This document shows positions 13,620 to 32,386 of a DNA stretch of 64,000 nt, in pieces. The stretch spans positions 3,162,001 to 3,226,000 of the forward strand of contig NC_081340.1 of NCBI RefSeq assembly GCF_022539665.2, written 5' to 3'. Below the pieces are notes generated by a model, which saw only the letters and a list, made by a program, of their open reading frames with translations, was not told the DNA's origin and did no database searches. Source of the stretch: Daphnia carinata. Lineage: Eukaryota > Arthropoda > Branchiopoda > Diplostraca > Daphniidae. The stretch's first letter is position 1; the number at the start of each line of letters is the position of its first letter. The position numbers and the translations under genes are program-made.

Positions 13620-14244
13620 TTAACAAATTTGCTGATACTGAGATAAAGAATAGTAGTTGTTATTGCAAGATTGTTTATAAGAATATAGCTGCCATAAGAA
13701 ATAAGGATTGTACATCACTTGAGGCTCAACGTAGGGCTCAATGTGCGCGACAGGAGTTGACGGGGGTGAATATGCGCTTCCGTCTAATGGAGCAGTAAGG
13801 ACAGGAGGGCTCCAGCGCTCTGCCTCTCTCATCCAGATATGATGACTTGGATGTGCAGCATGAACACCCGATTCTCGTTGCAGACTAAATTCTCGTGATT
13901 GTTTAGACTTCATCAAAGGGATGCACAACTGATTGGCTGATGATTGGATTGAAGAAGATGGTTTGTTAGCCAGTGAAATCGGGTAGAAGCCTTTTCTTTT
14001 CGAGTAATCTATCCGTACATCTCCCTTACCTATTACATATTTTATGAAATAAACTTCAGATTTTGTTTCATCAAAGAGCTAGTGAACTTTTCACCGGTGA
14101 AGTGAACAGCGGTGAAACAAAGCAATAATTACCTGTGAGCAGTAACTGCTTAAGAACGGCTCCATTATCCCCGTTGCAATCTTGTTCCAGTAAAATTGGC
14201 CCTGAATTGGCACGCATATTAGCAGAACTGATACACGATTGCAT
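13620..14244 (-). CDS. Unrecognised two-exon gene, ~173 aa
   Basis: Two exons fit together exactly: 14244-14133 (ATG, 37 codons plus one base, donor CAG|GTAATT) and 14029-13620 (acceptor TAATAG, then G|GT AAG GGA). Total coding length is a multiple of three and ends in a stop. The joined protein has the junction QLLLTG|KGDVRIDYSKRKGF, then a serine-rich stretch, and a C-terminal part rich in Pro, Tyr and Asn (PYVEPQVMYNPYFLWQLYSY). There is no signal peptide, membrane segment or domain I can name. Further minus-strand open segments at 14559-14493 (LYVHRYVAKDNDKGVEYWE) and 15236-15113 could be upstream exons, but I could not join them in frame. The function is unknown, and it may be lineage-specific. 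Confidence 0.4.
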
Positions 14245-15981
14245 TTTATTAAGGTAGAGAGTCCTTTCGAATAAAAACAAAATTTTCAGGAAGGATAGCG
14301 ACCGTATGCGATGTGATACGAGTTGTGATGTTGTTCTTCAGATACAGAAAGAACTGTAAATCTATTACTGCGGTTGCAAATCCGGACACTGCACATTCGA
14401 TGGGTACACTACACCGTATGTTTTTATCAGTACAAATAAAACAACAGGAAACTCTACGAAATTTAAGGATATAACCTCCCAGTACTCGACGCCCTTATCG
14501 TTATCTTTGGCTACGTAACGATGGACATATAACTGAAGGTCTTGCTTTTTCCTTTGCAAAATAAAGCGTCACCGATCAGGTAGTTTTATTACTTGCGTGC
14601 AAGAAACAGACAACCATGCCAAAAAACAGAAGCGCCAGGTTATCCTTAAATGTTCACTGTGGAATGAGTGCGCTTATTAACTATCAGTACAACGAAGAAT
14701 GGCAGAATACAACCTTCTACTCGACAAAATTGTGAGGAACTGATTGTGCAAATGACTTGACGACAGGCTTTATAGAAAAATGTCTCACCAGAATAATTGT
14801 CCTGGTTGCAAGTTCAAGGATATAGTAGTACTTAAAAGTTCAATTAGGCGTTCGACCTTATCCATGTTTCCAATCCTTGGGTTGTGCGAGGTCGGAGATG
14901 TGACGTGCGCAATATATATTTATATATTATTGGCAAACGTCCAAGTAAGGGCGATAATTCAAAATTTTAACCTTCCCTAGTTCGCCTGTAGCGCCGCTTG
15001 TATCAGTATTTTACTATACCATTTGCCATCTTCATTTCCACATTTTCTAAGAAAATTTTCATGGTTTTTTTAATGAAAAGGCGCAAAAGACCTTGTACGT
15101 ACAAATGATCAACATCAGGCGGATGGTCATTAGCTGGTTCGGTCTGGATCGGAGTCTGCCGAGACGCTTTCAAAATTTCTCGGTCCACGTGGTATGATAT
15201 AATTTTACTGTAACATCCGCTGAGGGCGTGAAACATCTAAGGGTTTATTTCGTCTGCGCCCTAAGCAACTAAAAATGGGGGTAGAAGACGGGAAAAGGCA
15301 TTGCCCTAAGATCCCACTGGTCTTACGTAACCGAAGGTCATGCAAGGCACGCAGTCGACCTTGTATGCCCTTAAATCCAAGTAAATTGTCTGCCCAAATT
15401 GCCCCCCCCCCTCTTCATAATTGCTTTAAAAACAGATAAATATCTTAAATCTTAATTGCCTTAACTTGAAAATAAATTATGGTTCCAAAAAAATTTCTTC
15501 CAGGCGTGTTTGATTTTTTATAACAGATCCGTAATTATTCCCATTTAGTACAACGCAAGATTGCGAGATCCCGAACAACTTATTTTAGCTTAATTCCACT
15601 ACCATACTCGTCTCTCTCCACAAGACGGAACTATTAAATCCATCCTCTAGCATCGTGTACGACCGTAAATGATTTTGTACGGCACTGCATCTGGATTTCC
15701 CAACACCATATTTTGCTTGCTATTTTATTTAATTTGAGCAAATGCCATTTTCCTCTTTACTAATAAAACAGAACCAGAAGAATTAACCACTAGCCACATG
15801 TATTATACCAGAAACGAAGATAGATATTTGAATGAATAAAACAAGACTGCTACGATTACTGTTTTCTTTTCCGTGAATCGCTATTTAATCACATCGAGTT
15901 TCGGAAGCTCCTCACTAAACCTATTGGGAGCGATCAAAGACGAGCCAACTGGGACGCCTCTGACGGCTTTTCCACGTCTAG
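14245..15981. other. Intergenic with possible unresolved upstream exons
   Basis: Holds minus-strand open segments near 14.5 kb and 15.1 kb that might be exons of the neighbouring unknown gene, a run of ten C at 15402-15411, and AT-rich DNA. An AATAAA on minus (15724-15729), about 255 bp past the MDH1 stop, is the likely MDH1 poly(A) signal. Confidence 0.4.
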
Positions 15982-17673
15982 TCAATCTTGACAAACAGCC
16001 AAAGCTTCTTCGCGTTCCTCAATGAGCTCTTTGCTCGTCACATCCAATTTTCCTCGAGCGAATTCGTCGATCGTAAGTCCCTGTAATTTGATAAATATTA
16101 TATCAAATACTGAGAAGATTCATCAATTATTTATGGATTATGAATTTACCTGAACGATTTCCCACTGGCCTTTGCTACAACGAACTATTAACGATAGTTA
16201 TATTAGCCAAAAAAATTATTACTGGTTATTTTTTTAAATTCTATACCTGGAAACGAATACATAACTCCAACTGGAGTATTATACGATCCATCAGAGAAAA
16301 CTGCCATCGACACCCAAGATTCCTAAATATAGGAAAAACGGCACTTTAAGTATGGAGAGGCAGCACTGCTATTGAAACAAGGTTACCGCTGGAGTTCCAT
16401 TCCACCAATCCTTCATATGGTCAGCTGCAGCCTTGGCAGCAGACATGGCAGAGGAAAGTTTACGAGCTGCTATAACTGCAGCACCACGCTTTTGGACCGT
16501 CTATTAGAGCATTCAAGGGCACATATTGCTGAGTCAAAAAGCTTCTCGAAGTTAAAAGAGAAACAATTGCTCACTGATATGAAGTCTCCAGTCAACCAAG
16601 CTTGATCATTGATCGCATCGTTGACAGATTTTGTTTCGCCATTTGCAGTGATGACTGTGGCGTTCGCTACATCTGGAAACTGAGTGGAGGAATGGTTTCC
16701 CCAGATCGTGATTTTGCTAACATTGTTAACCGGAACTCCTAAACGGTTAGCAATCTAGTAAACATATTGAACATTATGCTTTAGAAGAAGTCACTCTAAA
16801 CATTCTTTGACATTTCTATTACCTGAGCTTGTGCGCGATTTTGATCGAGTCTTGTCATGGCGCTAAAGTTAGCTGGTGGGATGGATGGCGCATATTTTGA
16901 GCAAATCAATGCATTGGTATTAGCAGGATTACCAACAACCAATACTTTAACAGTTTTCTTGGCATGCTGATCAATGGCCTGACCCTAACATCCAAAGAAA
17001 TTAATTAATTAACTATTAGGTAATTACTATAGGTAATTATTAGATAGGAAACTTACCTGAGCTTTGAAGATCTTGACATTGGCAGCCAACAAGTCCTTGC
17101 GCTCCATTCCTTCCTTTCTTGGCATAGCACCAACCAAGAATGCAGCATCTACATCCTTGAAAGCTACTGCAGGATCAGCTGTTGGGATAACTTCACGAAG
17201 GAGAGGCAGAGCACAGTCTTGAAGTTCCATAACAACTCCTAGATTTAAGGATGATTTGTTTAGTTTTTTGTTTTTGGTTATGAAAAAGTCATTTAGTTAT
17301 ACACAAACCATTTAGGACTCCCATCATGGGCTCAATATCAAGAAGATGAAGAGACAGAGGTTGTTGATCACCAAAGACATCTCCTTTTGCTAGTTGGTAG
17401 AGCAGCGAATAAGCAATTTGACCAGCGGCTCCAGTTACAACAACGCGAATTGGTTCAGCCTAAATTTACAAAACCAATTACAGTATTGCAGCGAACGCAA
17501 ACTTTTAAACTGGTGTATGAACGCTATCTGAACCTATGCCAAACCGGCGATACACCTTGAGTTTACTTATACGAACTACGACGTTAAATTTAGTTCAAAA
17601 TTTCACTTATTATTAGCGTAGCTAAACGTTTGAAAATAGTTAACATGCAAAGTCGAGGAAACGCTGTTACCAT
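15982..17673 (-). CDS. MDH1: Cytosolic malate dehydrogenase (MDH1)
   Basis: MDH1 interconverts malate and oxaloacetate with NAD(H) in the cytosol and serves the malate-aspartate shuttle. All exons can be joined: a first coding exon consisting only of ATG (17673-17671, donor GTAACA), then [20 protein letters not shown] with the Rossmann glycine motif from 17459. Next come [52 protein letters not shown], the substrate-site block [12 protein letters not shown], and [13 protein letters not shown] with the catalytic His. Downstream are [40 protein letters not shown], a small exon [12 protein letters not shown] and the tail [10 protein letters not shown] to TGA at 15982. No mitochondrial presequence is encoded, which fits the cytosolic form. 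The gene is divergent from INTS8 across 438 bp. Confidence 0.97.
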
Positions 17674-18111
17674 GGCGGATAAGTACTTTTCGACGTGAAG
17701 GTTGAACGTAAAGTGAATCTCAATCGCGAATAGAGCTCCGAGAATTCTTGGCAGAGCGCAGAAGTCTAGCCAACTCTCATATAAGTTAAGGCCGATAATA
17801 CCACAAAGCAGGTGGCGAACTGGAATGTGTACGTGCGGTTGCGGAAACCCCTAGACCCCTGCACTATACACAGTGCCATCAGACGGCGAGTTAGACATTC
17901 ACATTCTGAAACCCGTAATTATCGGAAACTGCTTGTGCTTTTTTCTGTTCGTCGTCTGCTTGACATTAAGTCAAATTTTCAAAATTCAGGTGTTTGTTGA
18001 CGTGAATTTTGTAGACTTTCGGTAGGATTCAAATTTTTGAAAAAGTTAACTATAACTGATTTTCGGAAGTACGTACTGTTAGTGTTACTAAAAAGCTTTC
18101 AGGGTTAGAAT
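17674..18111. promoter_or_regulatory. Shared divergent promoter region MDH1 / INTS8
   Basis: Only 438 bp separate the MDH1 ATG (minus) from the INTS8 ATG (plus). Both 5' UTRs and promoters must lie here. I see no strong TATA box, as is common for housekeeping pairs. The boundaries of the two promoters cannot be set from sequence alone. Confidence 0.55.
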
Positions 18112-21100
18112 ATGGATACTGGACCAAAACCTGTTGCAGAGCAAAGTGGTACTATTTTATGGTTTGAATATCTGTTAGATTCATCTTTGTTGGAGAAACA
18201 ACTTTCGCGAGAAAATTCAGGTATTTTCCTCTCACAACCGTTTAGTTTACAGTAGAATACAAAAATTTTCTTGTGTAAAGAAATGCAAAAGTAAAACATT
18301 AAATCATTCTGTTGGGCAGATTCTCAGGCAACTGAATTAATCATTGAGTTCTTGGTGAATTCACACAGCTTGAATGTTTCAGAAAAGAATAGCAGCAAAG
18401 TAATTGATGTTGAAGGTACAGAAACTTCTAATGGAAGTGAACCAAAAACAAGAAAAAGTTTGGCTTTAAAAATCTTAGCACTAAAATGTGCAGCTCATTT
18501 AAAATGGAACTTTCAGTTGCTAGAGAATCGGTATGAGTTTTTCTTTGTTACAGTATATTCGAAAAGCTTGGGGAAAAAATATTAATAATCACTTTTTGTT
18601 AGTGTTCCCTTGACATTACAGCAATTGCTGTATCAAGATCTGCTCTTCTTCTCAGAGAATGGAAAAGTTGATATAAAATCACACATTTCTCTGGATTTCA
18701 GAGAAGCCAGCCCTCACACAATATTTGCTGTATCCACATACCATCGATGGGTATTGTGGGCACTTAAATCAATCCAGATAATTACAAAACCCAGTAAAGT
18801 TTTACACATTCCAATGTGAGTTGTATACAAGGCCTTTAGTATTTTGGTTTTCATCACATTGTTGCTTATGGTTTTTCGTCATAGGCCAGGTGGACAGGGC
18901 CCAACTTTTGTTCCACCTCACATCACTGAGGCTATGCTGAATTCTCTGAAACTACAAGCCATTGACTCTGTACTCATTTTAGAGAACATCCTCAAGGAAC
19001 TAAATGGGAAAAAAATGATCATGCCTACCATTAGCACCTTCGTAAGGTAATAGCACCGCTTAGTTAGAGATATAACGTGCGTTTTTAATCCATCTATTTA
19101 TACAACCTGATTCGTCAAATTGTTTTTAGTTTAACAGAAAATTCGACAAGTGTGAGTGAACATAGATGGCAAGAGGGCTACAGCATTTCGATCGAAGAGT
19201 TTGAGCTCCAGTTGCGTTACGATTTGGCTGTGTGGTTTATGTTTGCAAACCAGTATGCAGTAGCTAAACGTCACCTGCAAGTTGTCGGAAGATTGTTCGC
19301 AGATTGTCAGTCACGGAAAATGGAATACTGCACTATATCAGCTCCTTATTTGAAGGGTTTTCTCTCAGCTTGTCAGATACAAGGTGTTAACGACGAAAAA
19401 TCGTTAACCGAAAAAATGAACGAATCTATTAAGAATCATTACGTTGGATTCTTAACTGTCTTACAAGAAGACAATATTTGTCGAGAGGTTCCCATCCACT
19501 ACAGGGAGATGGCCGAATTAGATTTGTTAAGTGCCGCTGCAAGTGGCAAGTTTACAATCGCAAAAGATCTTGTTTTCAAGGTTCAAACTTTGAATGTAGT
19601 GCGTAGGGCACTGGCGGATTATCATATACCTGGAACATATTTCAAACTACTGGCAGATGAAGAAGGATCTGGACATCAGTTTTTGATATCGGTAACTTAG
19701 TTTAAACATTTAGCTAATGAATATTATTTTTTTTTACGTTTTGCCTGGTGATTGTGTTCAAGGAATTGGAACAAGTTCATCGGTTGGGTAATAAACAAGA
19801 TGCGAATAAGATGAAAGGACTTCTTTCGAAGATTGTCACGACGGGCGGAGATAAAATCAAGAATTCCCTGTTGTCTAATAGCTTGCTAAAAGAAATTATG
19901 CAGGGAGAATTGGCTAAAATAGAACCTGCGCTAGAGCATTTGCCATTCAACCACGATTTTCCGCATTCATGTAAACATATTGCTTGGTTAAAAACTCTCG
20001 ATTGCTATTTTAAATAATTCGATTATTTGAAACAATAGTGCTACCTCAAATTGAATGCGGTGAACTCATTCAACAGCTGATTGAATCCTATCGTACCTCA
20101 GAGATCCAAACTTTGTTGGACAGATTATCTCACGGTTGGCCGAATCGGCCACTATGGACTCTATACAAAAAAGTATATTTTACTCTTTGTACGTAGTTAA
20201 GGAAAATGATTAACATTGGCTATTAACTTGTTGTTTTTGTATTTTAGTGGGAGATACCGATACCCTTTCAAAGTGCCGTCATGAACTTACCTAAAGGGAT
20301 GCTTCAAGATTGGTCCTATATTCTCCTAGCCAAATATCGGGAACTTCTTAGTTTACAAGTAAAAGTTTAGAGAAGTCGCTAGTAAGGTCGCCTAATAACT
20401 TTGTTAACAGGACTTTTCCGGTGCCGTGGAAATGCTTAAAGCAGTAGAGGAACGCGGGCGAGCGAAGCAGTTGGCAAATACGCAAGCCGGTAGCAAACTA
20501 TTTAAACTTATCGAATGGGAAATACTTTTAGTGGATGTACTGCAATTTCTTCATAAATGGCCAGTTTCCAGCAATTCCAGTTGAGTGATAAGATATGTCA
20601 AGTTCAAAACAAAACAAGGTGATTTAAAAATCGCATTGGATTTTTTAACATAGGTCGTTTTGGGGAACTTACTACCCAATGCCGTGGATGCCTGGGCGCT
20701 TTGCAACGAGGCGAAACTATATTCCCACGCTCCGAAGTAGTTGACTATTGCGTAGCACTGTTGCTTGCAGCGTGTGAATGGGAATTTCTATTGGGACTAG
20801 ATGTTCGCTGGAATTTAAATCTTAATGTCGAACTGGCATCAAGTTTAGCAGCTGTTTGCTACGATTTGCAGCGTGACCGTGAACGTCCCACCCGTAAAAA
20901 TGCAAAGTCTTTATGGGATTTGATCATACCAGCCTTCAATCCAACCTCAGCTAACAGTGGGCCAATGGTTCCTCAAGGAGGAGGTTCTGCTTTAAAACGC
21001 ACGGCCGCAGGAGCCCTACAACAAGGCGGAAGTTCAGCTCGGGACTCTCCAAATGCTAACGTACCACTCGTCAATCGAGCAGCTCTATCCAAATTTTGCC

Positions 21101-21934
21101 AACTTTTGTACGAGCCGCAATCGCTAAACATCACTCTTTCCCTCTTCGTACGCTTGCACAACGTCGTCCAGGACGAGGCTAACCTAGAGATCAATGCAGA
21201 TTTGTCATCACTTTGGCCAGCTGTGCTCAGCAACGCCAACAGTTACCACCTACCAGGCATCGGTGAACTCCTTAGCCAGTTACTGGAAAGAGCTCTTTCT
21301 TTATACCCACTGAATACCGACTGGCTAAAGCTACAGGGTGATCTTCATTTTGCCCAAGGATTTCATTCGGCTGCAATGAGCTGTTTCATGACGGCTGCTT
21401 CGCTTGCAAGCGATTATTTTCACCAAGTCGTTCCAAAACAGGTACTGGATGAGGCAACGGTTCGCAGAATGATCAAATGCTCGCATTCGGCTTCTTGCTT
21501 CACACAGGTATTTTACACTTTCATTATACGGGATGCTAATGCTAACATGTTCTTTTATTCTCCAGTCAGCACTTCTTTGTCAGTTATTAGAAGAAATTGA
21601 TTATGCGACCGCTTTTCGTTGCTTGCAAGAACGAGGTTGTAACGACGCTATGGACTCCCTGTACCCATTTATTTGGGATGTCACTCTACTAGAATTCATT
21701 ATTCAATTACACCATAAGAGAGGCGAAACGCAGAGGAAAACGGCGGCAGTAACGAGCTCTTGAATAGTTTTTGAACGTACCGCACTGTCAATATTAATTA
21801 TGTATTTTACTATTTAGTTGAAAGCCATCGGTATGCTTGAACTCAACGCCAACAACAACGAAGAAATTCTTCGTGAAGCAGCGGCTCAGAGAAAGGCGCA
21901 GTTTTTACGCTGTCTAGCAAAACAGTATCTCTAA
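18112..21934 (+). CDS. INTS8: Integrator complex subunit 8
   Basis: INTS8 is a helical-repeat subunit of Integrator, which cleaves nascent RNAs and recruits PP2A to RNA polymerase II. The protein starts MDTGPKPVAEQSGTILWFEY at 18112. The N-terminal aromatic motif reads W17-F18-E19-Y20; in the human and fly proteins the equivalent WFEF motif is needed for PP2A recruitment. Later conserved blocks are LALKCAAHLKWNFQLLENR (18.5 kb), LRYDLAVWFMFANQYAVAKR (19.2 kb), ALSKFCQLLYEPQSLNITLS (21.1 kb), LFVRLHNVVQDEANL, VRRMIKCSHSASCFTQ, and LLEEIDYATAFRCLQERG. Then come NDAMDSLYPFIWDVTLLEFI, LHHKRGETQRK, and the C-terminal LKAIGMLELNANNNEEILRE ending at TAA 21932-21934. There are around ten or more short introns. 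One region near 20.0-20.7 kb has many small exons whose borders I placed only approximately. Confidence 0.95.
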
Positions 21935-21975
21935 ATATTTGCGGAAGATGATCTCGGAGACGATTACACGTTCAA

Positions 21976-21981
21976 TTTATT
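21976..21981 (-). terminator. Candidate poly(A) signal of the multicystatin-cathepsin gene
   Basis: TTTATT on plus (AATAAA on minus) lies about 210 bp beyond the protease stop codon. If used, the 3' UTR overlaps that of INTS8. Confidence 0.35.
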
Positions 21982-22127
21982 GAGATTATATCTGGTTCGA
22001 ACACATACATAGTCTTCTAATATGAAATATTCAACGTCCTTGACCCCGAACGTCAATCACGTGTTTCAATATGCCTTCAGCACTTGCCCATTCCCGAGCA
22101 AATTTTAAATTAAAAAGGATACAAGAG

Positions 22128-22133
22128 AATAAA
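22128..22133 (+). terminator. Candidate poly(A) signal of INTS8
   Basis: AATAAA lies 194 bp after the INTS8 stop codon and 59 bp before the stop codon of the convergent cathepsin gene. Confidence 0.45.
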
Positions 22134-22191
22134 ATAGGTTGAGTAAGATATCGAACGATGAACTAGCGGGAAAGAATATCATTCAAGCTAC

Positions 22192-29977
<7,786 letters not shown>

Positions 29978-32386
29978 CTTTTACTCTTTTTTTTGTAATA
30001 ATTAAGTTTACGGGCCAACTGGCCAAAAGAACGCTTAAAACACGAGAGAGCCTCACAAGTGCGACCTTGCCGAGTGCCTGCACGCGAGCAACTGAATGTG
30101 TTGACAACAAGTTTATGTTTTGGTTGGCCAATGTCCTACCCATCCCCCTCCTCTTGCACACTGCACGACGTTTCCAGATCTCTCCTTTGCTTGCTGTAGG
30201 GCCACCGTTTTTTATTTTGGAAAAACCAAAGAAAAATAAAATTATTTTACAGAAACTTATACTCATAATGCAAGCAAGCCTTTCGCAGATAGCGATCCAA
30301 GCTGCACCTTCTTTGCTATACTAGATGAAAAGATGCTCGAAATTATCATCATATCTGAGAGGATGGTAACAGCACAATTTCAGAATGAACACCAGCACGT
30401 GTGTCAGGTTATGAGAAATGTTCTATACAGCCTAACGTATATAGAAAATAACCCACTATTTGGAACGTGATGACTGTTTCTTAGAAAACTCAGTGCTTTC
30501 ATGGTTGTGTCAACACCCACATACATTTTCAACTAGAAAAGTGATGCGGAGCAGCCATTGCACTGTGTTCTAGAATGTCATCGCTATATTGGATAGAAAG
30601 CTACGGCGTCCATGAACATCGGCATCAGCTTATAGAAAGAAACCTCATTGTCATTAAAAAGCGGGAAGATGGTGTACTCGCCTGATCACATACGGGTTTA
30701 GTAGCCGACAGAAATGGGTAAGCAGAACGCATTGATAGGAAGTAGGCGTCATCAGACTTTGTCTTTCTATCATGGTTCTTTACAGAAGAGCATCGTTCTT
30801 TAACCTGGATTTCGTGAATTGAAATTGAACTCGTTTTTCAAGTATCTGACTCATTTCACAATCGTTCTAGGATGTTGCCATAAAATTTCAGCACAACACA
30901 AATTTGTGGTGCATTTGAACAACAACTGCCATGTGAATTCATCTGAACATTAGTTCCTATTTTCTATTGCAAAGAAGTTAAAGTTAAAAGCTTTCAATCC
31001 ATCTTTGTGTGAACAGTCTTTTTGTTTGTGTACCATCATGGTGTTTTAAGAAGTCCCGTCTCCCCTTGTAGGTAAGTAGTAGGTCAAAGAACCGTTATTT
31101 CATCCCCACTCCCATTGCCCGGGACTCCGGCCAAGGTGGCGGTGGCCTTCATGCTGCCGTGTTCCGGTCAATCTATACATATGGTAAATGCCCCGAGCCA
31201 GTCGAGTCTTCGTCTGCAAAGGAGTATTTAAATAAATTTGCTCCATATCATGAATATCCCTGTTATGTTTAAGTAAACGAAATATTTTCCTTTTATCAAA
31301 CAAATGTTTAAATTTCGCATCATCCAAATGGAAACAAAAGGTCATGTTCCCAAGGTTAAATAAACGTATCCTAACGTAGGATGTACAAGTAGATACGAAA
31401 ATTTAAACACTTAAGCCTTTTCCGTTGACAGCGAGCAAAGACGAAAGATTTATATGTAGCCATTTCCCCTGTATAATTGTTACATGAATTGCAATAAACG
31501 ATCATAAGAAAAAAAAAGTTGCAGTCCTTTTAGAACTATCGACATCAAAGATTCATATCCTTCTCGTGCAAATGTTTAAGGTGTGATGGCATAACTGTAA
31601 AATTTCCATGTTGTTCTTAATTTCCCGGATTGGTCTAATTTTTTAAAGCGTGTGTACTCCACGGAAGTGAAGGTTATAAAGGGTCGCTCACACTGTAGTA
31701 AATACTGTGTAACCTTCGACGTCGTTCACATCCTTACGAGGAGTTAACGACGTAGACCGGAATAATTTTTTTTAATGCGTCGAGCTCGGTAAAGTCAGGT
31801 ACGATCATACGAACTACCAGGAATCCAAAACTGTTGACTCACGTTTATTTATTCGCGTCTGGAACAGCAACTACTTTGCTAATTTATATTCTAAAACAAG
31901 CAGAAGAAAATGGATGTTTCGGAGCAAAAGGATGCCAATTTTATTTGCATTGAAAGTTGAAGAGAAAAGTGGCAACTCTCATGAGACAAATGAGAAATAA
32001 CGGAAAGTAATTCCATCAAAATCTCCTGGAATATTTCTAACATCATCTTTTCTATTGTATCCAATGCCACACACAGGTCAAAAATATTCGCTCGACGATG
32101 TAACCGGAGGCTAAAAGGGGAAGATCAAATGAATGCGCAATCGTCTAGTTTTTCCTTTTCCTGGATGGCAACAGAATTCAAGACGAGCACAAAAAGTAAG
32201 ACGAGTGCCATTGTCCTGGTGAAAAACATGAAACGATACACTGTTTTAACGTTCAGAAAATTATATCCATTTCGGAGAAAGTCGCTGGAAACGGCAACGG
32301 ATATTTTCGGAAAGGCCGATGGGGAAAACTGGGAGGAGAGGGGGAAAGAACGGTTGCTTCACGAAGCGAGATGAAATGGGCTTTGT
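29978..32386. other. Intergenic, no gene recognised
   Basis: About 2.4 kb between the multicystatin start and the stop of the d4-family gene. It should hold the multicystatin promoter and the 3' UTR of the d4 gene. Open frames at 29817-30324 (plus) and 31100-31345 (minus) have no motif or splice structure that I can support. Confidence 0.55.
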
